Part shown: piece after piece, positions 36,301 through 45,300 of the stretch | Layout of the letters: the number at the start of each line of letters is the position of its first letter | Numbering within the stretch: position 1 is the first letter of the stretch | Source of the DNA: Steromphala cineraria | Taxonomy: Eukaryota; Mollusca; Gastropoda; Trochida; Trochidae | Reading direction: 5' to 3' | NCBI GenBank assembly: GCA_916613615.1 | Contig: OU744721.1 | Span: forward strand, 76,699,060 to 76,763,059 | DNA length: 64,000 nucleotides | Translations under genes and position numbers: made by a program | The notes under the pieces: model-generated | Databases searched by the model: none | Told to the model about the DNA's origin: nothing | The model's input: only the letters and a program-made list of their open reading frames with translations

Positions 36301-39300
36301 AGTATGCCTTCTGGGGCAACTCAGCATCTTTTGCCTGTGGAGAAAATATTGCAATATGTCTTGCAGGGTAACTATGGAGTATATCTTGAAGGGCAACTAT
36401 GGAGTATATCTTGCAGGGGCAACTATGGAGTATGTCTTGCAGGGCAACTATGGAGTATGTCTCGCAGGGGCAACTATGGAGTATATCTTGCAGGGCAACT
36501 ATGGAGTATGTCTTGCAGGGGCAACTATGGAGTATGTCTTGCAGGGGCAACTATGGAGTATATCTTGCAGGGGCAACTATGGAGTATATCTTACTGGGGC
36601 AACTATGGAGTATGTCTTGCAGGGCAACTATGGAGTATGTCTTGCAGGGGCAACTATGGAGTATATCTTGCAGGGGCAACTATGGAGTATATCTTGCAGG
36701 GGCAACTATGGAGTATATCTTGCAGGGGCAACTATGGAGTATGTCTTTCAAGGCAACTATGGAGTATATCTTGCAGGGGCAACTATGGAGTATATCTTGT
36801 AGCACAACTATGGAGTATATCTTGTAGCACAACTATGGAGTATATCTTGTAGCAAAATATGGAGTATGTCTTGCAGGGCAACTATGGAGTATATCTTGCA
36901 GTGCAGATACAGAGTATATCTTGCAAGACAACTATTGAGTATGTATTGCAGGGCAACTATTAAGTAATCTTGCAGGGCAACTATGGAGTATGCCTTGTGT
37001 AATGATGCTACTTTGGGTCAGTTATCCACTAATGTGACGAGGATAATATAACCCACCTCTTCTCTGCCTCCAGCTTGTCCATCTTCTTCCAGAGCCGGTT
37101 GACGAGAGACTCCTGCTCCTGCTCCAGGGCGTTCTCCAGCTCAACCTTCTCTCTACGCAGCTGCAATAGTCAGTTTAGTTGTTTCATCTCTTCAGAGAAG
37201 TGAAATAGGCACAAACAATATTTAAAACCATTTGCTTTTGCACATTGTCTCATTTTACTGATGGTTGTTTGGCAAAAGTTCAATACATTCATAAATTACA
37301 TGTGAAAGGTTACTGATCGATTTTAGCTAAATTTGAGGCCTATCCGTATGAATTCCATCTAAACTCCTCAACATAGGGAAGTGATTATCTTCTCTATGGA
37401 TGACTATCTTGTTCAGTTTTATGGGGTTTTTTTTAGCGATACCTGACCACTGAACACTGAAAGAGGACATGAAGAGACGGTACACAGGTTATAAAGAAAA
37501 GATCCAAATTAAAAAATCTAATCTCCTGTACTATTTGGTTCCATTTGCTCCTTCTAACATAATTCTCTCAACACTTGATTCAATGTTGACATAATATATG
37601 AGCAGTGTTCAAAATACTGCTTGTCCGTCTGCCAATTGCTGGCTACTCTTAGATTTGGCTTGTTGGTTGTGTGATTTTAGAAAAATGTTATATGGCATGT
37701 TTTACGCCGCTTGGGCAATATTTAAGCCATCGAGGCGTAGGGTTTTTAAAATGTTAAGGAGACTGGTTGATTTTTGAAAACCAGAAGCTCTGATTGTTTG
37801 CAGGAACAAAAACATTTTTCGGACAATGTATATGAGCAAGAATGTCTTTACCGACCTGTTCTAACGTCTGCTGCTTGGAGACTGTGTCTGCCTCCAGCTT
37901 CTCTATCTTCCTCATGAGCTTGTTGATCTGGTACTCCTGCTCCTTCTCCAGCGTCTGCTCCAGCTCAATCTTCTCCTGCCGCAACTGGGTCGAGACAAGG
38001 ATAAAAGATATGAAGAACATTGATATTTGGTATTCATCTGGTTTCTACTTAAAAATAGCTTCTCCTGTTGGATGGAGAAATGAGGTTGAATATGAAGAAC
38101 ACTAATATTCGTCTGTTTTCTACTCAAACACTATCTTCTCCTGCGGCAACTGTCACTGGAATATATTAGATATGAGAACATTGATATTCATCAGTTTTCT
38201 ACTCAAACACTATCTTCTCCTGCGGCAACTGTCACTGGAATATATTAGATATGAGAACATTGATATTCATCAGTTTTCTACTCAAACACTATCTTCTCCT
38301 GCGGCAACTGTCACTGGAATATATTAGATATGAGAACATTGATATTCTTCAGTTTTCTACTCAAACACTATCTTCTCCTGCGGCAACTGTCACTGGAATA
38401 TATTAGATATGAGAACATTGATATTCATCAGTTTTCTACTCAAACACTATCTTCTCCTGCGGCAACTGTCACTGGAATATATTAGATATGAGAACATTGA
38501 TATTCTTCAGTTTTCTACTCAAACACTATCTTCTCCTGCGGCAACTGTCACTGGAATATATTAGATATGAGAACATTGATATTCTTCAGTTTTCTACTCA
38601 AACACTATCTTCTCCTGCGGCAACTGTCACTGGAATATATTAGATATGAGAACATTGATATTCATCAGTTTTCTACTCAAACACTATCTTCTCCTGCGGC
38701 AACTGTCACTGGAATATATTAGATATGAGAACATTGATATTCATCAGTTTTCTACTCAAACACTATCTTCTCCTGCGGCAACTGTCACTGGAATATATTA
38801 GATATGAGAACATTGATATTCTTCAGTTTTCTACTCAAACACTATCTTCTCCTGCGGCAACTGTCACTGGAATATATTAGATATGAGAACATTGATATTC
38901 ATCAGTTTTCCCCATGCTGCAAATGTGACATGAACCAATATCAAATATAAAGAACACTTATACATTTCTTTTCTGCCTAAGATGAAACTTCTGCCCGACA
39001 TAGCAAAGAAATATATATCTATTTTGATTAACTTTCATACATGAGACAGGTCTACAAAGGAATGAAAATACAACCTTGATAGCAAAGTTGTTTTTTTTAA
39101 ACAAGCACAATCTCTTTTTGCTGCAACTGAGCAAACGTGAAGATTTCATAAATGACAGATCTACAGTGGAATACCAACTTTACCTTGAGAGCCAAATGTT
39201 TTTATGCAAAGCCAAACACCAGTAATTCAAGGTAGCAAAAATCTGAACATTTCTGAAACGAATCCTAATCCTTCACTTATCAAAACTATTGAGTTTTTTA

Positions 39301-42300
39301 AATAATTTAGTGCAAATTGAGTATTTGAATTTGAAATTGCAGGAATCACAACAAAAAGTGGAAAGTCAAAGTATTTTAGTATTGGCTCATACAGAAAATA
39401 ACTGCATTGATAGCCTTTAAGCGGTAAGCAATAGATCTTCTCTACTCTCTGGTCATATTAATGTGAGAGTCCAATTTCTTTTATGTAAACAATGTATTAA
39501 AAACAACTTGGCAAATGGAAAACACATTAAGGGTTTTAAATGCCTTACTTTTTGTCCACACCATAGAGCTCAAAAAACATAACTGAGATAAAACAGGCTG
39601 TCGTAATTCAATGGGTTTCACTTGTATTTTCAACTCATAAAACTAATGCCCTGTTGAATTTAGTTTTCATTTTCATAAGAATTGCAAACATGATAAATAT
39701 CTTACACATGCAGTAGACAAATATTGTTATAAGACCTACTTCCCCAATCTCATTGTTGTATACTTCCATAGAAAAAATGCCTTTCTGGAATTTCAACAAA
39801 TGAAAATTCCCTTCAAGAAAAAAAACTACTGGCATCAAATCAAGCTTATGATATTAATTTTTTTAGAAATCAGATTGAGAAGCTGTCATCTGTGCTCATT
39901 CATTTCCTGAAAGTGATGAAGAAAATTAAACAGGATTACAGGAATCATCAGTTGCCATGGTTACCTGCATGAGCTTTCTGGAGAGGTCGTTAGTGAGATA
40001 TTCCTCCTCTTGTTCATAATTCATGGCAAGAGTTTCCTTCTCCTTCTTCAGCGACTGGATCTTCTTCAGGAGCGTGTTGCTGATAAACTCCTCTTCCTGT
40101 TCCGCCTTCGCTTGCTGCAAGGAAATATTGAGCTCCGTAATTCCACCATCATCAAAACAATTATTATTCTGATAACAAAACAAGTAGACAGCTGATCCCT
40201 CGTAATGATACACAACTTCCACAAATGTGTCATGTTATAAACATAAAGTGGATGTTGTGAAATATTCATTTACTGAAGTGGGATTGTTAGCTGGTATTGA
40301 CTTACATTGTGTTGTGATTAGCTCAGAATTATAGGTCAAATGTTTGATATTTTCAGGTTTTGTCTTGTTATTTATAAACATTAAGTTTATGTTGTGTAAT
40401 ATTCATTTACTTAAGTGGATTGTAAGCTAGTATTGACTTACATTGTGTTGTGATAAGCTCAGATATAGAGGTTAAATGTTTGATATATTTAGGTTGTGTT
40501 CCGAGACCTAAACATGATTTTCAAAGGCATGAATATCTAATTGAAAGAAAAAATAGTTAATAATGAACCTTTATTGGCAATATTTTTAATCCCAACACCA
40601 ACATTTACATAGAGTGTGTTTCTAAAAATCTAATTTTCTTTGATACATACATGTACTATGCTTTTGAGGTGTTAAAATATATGAACATTATTACCTTTTT
40701 AGTGAAAATTCCAAAAAATTCATTCTGCCTAAAAGTTATAAAAGTTTCTTCATGCAAAATAAAAGTGATGTGACGAAGCAGATTTTTCCTTTATCACAAT
40801 TTTCTAAAACTCAACATAATTATGAAAAAAAAAGATTTTAAACTTTTTAATTTATAACACATTATCACTGCAAAATAGCATCTTTGAAGGCCTGCATTAA
40901 CAGAAACAATCTATATTTTATGAGTCCATGGTTCAATGTTTTTTCTTGGCTATGGCCGTAAAGTTCATTCTCTTTTCCCTTGTCATAATTTGGACAAAAA
41001 AGGTTTAATCTGATGGTTTTAAACTTTGAAAGTGAGGCAGGTCAAAACCAGACACAAACTACTTTTTTCTCTCATCACAAAATCACACATGTATGTATTT
41101 CAAAATGTTCATACAAGTAAAATGTAATAAAACACAGATTATCAACTGCCAATCTTCTACTATATAGGATTCATTGTTTAGTGCTTATTTAAGAAGTGAG
41201 TGATAATAAGGATAATCTTTTGAGGTTCCTGATTAGGAAGTTGTAAATAGGGTTGTCATTAATGTTCATTCAGTACCATTACATCACAGCATGTCCGTGT
41301 TGGGCTGGGGGATCAAAACTGACAGTGCATAATTAATGTGGGTTTTGATTTACAGTCATATTGCGTGCATTAATGATGGTGATAGAGTAATTAACCCCAA
41401 ATTGATTGTCATTATCATTATAACTGGACATTTCTTTCAGGGGTATTTAAGAAGTTGGTATGATGAAGAAATACAAACTATACAAATTTATAACTTCTTA
41501 ATTGCAAACAGATCCAACTTTTCTGCACAAATAGTGTACTGAATTCTAGGAACGCAAATAAATGATAAATCCATTTTAATTTGTATTCTTTAATACTGCT
41601 CATTGATGCTTATGTTAAATGTAACTAACTTCTCATATTTTGTCATGTTTGATATTGAATGTGAAAACCAAGCCAATTTAATTTTGAAGTTAAGGATTTT
41701 TACATTTCATTAAAAAAAAACATCTGGGATTGAAAAAAATCAAAACCTAAACAATTAATTAGTTTATGGACACACTTTGTGACTCATAGACTCACTAGCT
41801 TAATTGACCTAGATGTTGACAAGAATACCAGTCCAGGGTAGCATAACTCTTGTGAGTGACCAGTCACCATGGTAATACTGTTACTAGCTTCCATACTGCA
41901 GCAGTATCAGTAATAGATAATAACACCAAAGGATCTTACTTAATAAATGTTGTAACAGTTATGACCTTCATTGTTTCTAACTTCCATTATGCAATTTCTA
42001 ACATACACCTGCAGATAAGTAATAAGAATCCCTAACGACAGTATCACAACTTATTGTTTTCATCACAACAGAAGATAAATTTACAAAGTCCTTAGTCTGT
42101 AGGTAATCAGTACTAGACAAAGAGGCTATACCAATATCAGGTTGGCAGGTCCAACTAAGTCTGTCCATATTAAAGGGCGGAGAGTCATGTCAGCAGTGTT
42201 GTTCCTAGGTGATCAGTTGAGAGGGTCATTTTGATCCAGTCTGATTAAAATCGACTAATTCGAGCAAAAAAGAGTACTGGTAAAAATATTTTTTCTTCGA

Positions 42301-45300
42301 ACTTCAACCAGCCCGACTTTCCAGGATATCCAGACTGATTTGAACCCCAATAGAGACAATATTTTTTACATATTTTTCCTCGGAGCACGGTCGATTTTAA
42401 TCAGACTGATTTTGATCCTACTTCCTAAAGTATCCTACTTCTCCAAATTTTAAGGGACACCAAGCCAAAATGGTGAGCACATCTCCAAAGGATCCCCTCT
42501 TGGAACAACATTGTGTCAGGGTATTATTGTGGAGACAAAATATGACGGGACATTTCTGTTACACCTATTTCAATCATTACTTATTTCGTAGTATTTCGAA
42601 TCAGTTCTATAACCAATCAGTGGTTACAAATGGACCAAATAAATCAATTACTGATTATTTTTAAGTTAAAACATTATTCATGTAAGAGTTGCAAATGATA
42701 ACATTACTGAAGAGACACATGCTTGTTATTGTTTCAGACTTCTAAAAATCACTGGGTGTAATGTGTACGTGAGGACGTTCGTTGTTACTGATCAGTCACG
42801 TGACTCTTAGAGCGAGAGACGTGTTATCATTGTCCTGATCACTACATAAAAAATGAATTATCACCATAATTCTGATAAATCATGTATCAATATTGGGATA
42901 TATCTATTACTGAGGTTTAACCATTTACTTATACACAACGAGAAGTCTTGTAAACAAAATTATGTTTGTCTTTTTTAACTTGATCACTGCAGTTACGTTG
43001 TTTGGAGTCCACACCACATGACTTTTGTTGTCTACTAACATCTAAATAAATCAACAAATCTTAATTATAAGCATACCTACTTAACCCTTAATATACCTTA
43101 AAACAGACTGCAAATTTTGAAAGGGTTGCGAACTGCATTAACGAAGTTTGGACGAGGTGAATAAGTAACCTTGAAACGAATCGTAGTGTACGGATTGTTC
43201 AGTCTAGGTATACGGATCGTTAGTGATTGCACCAAACCTAGTGTACGGATTGTGGTGATTGAATTTCTCGAACAAAATGACAGTTTTGTGCCAAAATGTT
43301 AAATTTTCGTTTGAAATAGATCACTTACAGAATGTGATATCATTCAGAACATCATTTCTTATTTAAGACTACCAAAACACATACCATGTTTCCTCGCATA
43401 TAGACGCCCCCGGCGTTTATTTTTTCAGCCCCCCTTTACCCCCGGCGTGTAGGCTATTCGAGACCAAGCGTCTATTTATTTTTTAGTATAGATGGTGTAA
43501 AGGGGGAATACTTTATTTCAATTCAACTACGGGAGCATTAATTAATCAACTGATCACCCGGCGTTTATTCGAGACCCGGCGTCTATTCGAGGAAATACGG
43601 TACTAGCATGTAATAGCATTCCTCAAAACTTCATCATTTCGAAAGAAGTGCCTGTATGTATGGCATTTCAGATCTCAAAGTATCCATTTTCCAATACACA
43701 TAACGAAAACGATTAACTGCTTTTGTGTATGTGTCTTAACTACAAACGTCCAAATACTAAGAAGGTCATCAACTTGTCAATTGATTAAATGTAACAATGG
43801 TAAAAAGCGATCAAGGCATTGGATAAACATTATTAACTCAAAATCTAATAAAACTGGAACTTCTTTTAACTCAATATGTGAATAAAACAAACGTCTTCCT
43901 GCACACAATAAGCTATTTTAGCTCATCTGGCCTGTTACAGTAAGGCTCCATGACTAGTGAGGATTATATTTTGTAGCTTTGGTGGCCTTGTGGCCCCTAA
44001 TAAGGGACACACCCTTAAAACCTATTTTCATCTTCTTCTCCAGGACCATAAGGCCTAGAAAGCGGAAACTTTGTGTACAGACTCCTTAACTAGTGAGGAT
44101 TATAAATTGTAGCTTTGGTTCATAATTGTGTGATTCTGCAAGTTATTGAAAAAGCAAACATTCCGTTATTTTGGTGCAGTGTTTTGATGAATTTGATTTT
44201 AAGATATGTGTTTGAAAACACTCTAATATAATGTCATTATATACCCTCAGTCGAGTAATTCACGTCTTGGGAATACCTAGTTTAATGAGAGGGTTAACAA
44301 CGGAAAGCTGGAAAACACGGATGGACATGAATAATTAGCATTCTTACTCCAATTTTAAAAGCATTTTGTTTCAAATACAGGGAGTACTACAATAACAATT
44401 TAAACATTAAACTCGCAAGTAACCACAAACTTGTTGAAAAAGATATCTGCTTTGGATTGATTGACGGCCCTGTCTTCCTGTTTGTCTGATGATCTGAATG
44501 ATTAATTCTAATATAAATAGCCTCTTATGTATGTTTTAGGAGTTGATGAATGTAGAGGGTCCTTAATATCGTAGATGCTTCTTTCGGCTCCCTGGGGACA
44601 GTGCAACATTCATGCTTTCTGTAGATATATACAAATTTATAAAGTTACAGATAAAACGGTGTTTTTGATACTGTTAGACGGATTGCATGTGTCTAAAATG
44701 ATAGACTATAATTAATAGACATTTTAGTAGTAAAGTTTGTTTTTCAAAACCAATATTTATGGATTTATTAAGAAAATAATGCAAATTCAATCAGGCACAA
44801 TCCGTACCCTCGATCAGCACAATCCATATCCCGTATAAAACATGATCGGTAACTTGCTGTACACCGGGAAACTTTAGCAATGAAAATACATGACAAAACT
44901 TTGACAACAGATTATTAAACATTCACACTGTGCCATACCTTGAAATTTCGCCATTGTTTGTAGTTATTATAAAAGCAATTATACATCGTAATTTTTTTTT
45001 ATAAAGTGGACATTAAATACTATTAATGTAGGCAAAATGTACAGAGGTCGTCGAAATTTTGACAACATTTATTGACAGGCAGTTACCAATGTTAGTTTGC
45101 AAAAATTCAGTGAATTTAAACTCCTATTTGCATTCATAGGTTCGTGCATAGATATCTGCCCATGAAGTAATCGATAGTTAAAAGTTCATATGTATTCATA
45201 AAATGCTCGTAATCGTATAAAATTGACAAAAATATGTGCCTGAATGTCTCGCTCCTCGCATTAAAAGTCACGTGACAAATCAGTAACAGCGAACGTCCTC

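Noticed and set aside
36293..36852. Long overlapping ORFs (142-182 codons) of [13 protein letters not shown] repeats on the + strand
   Set aside because: They are the 26-bp minisatellite translated in three frames, inside a CCDC6 intron; no start context or domain.
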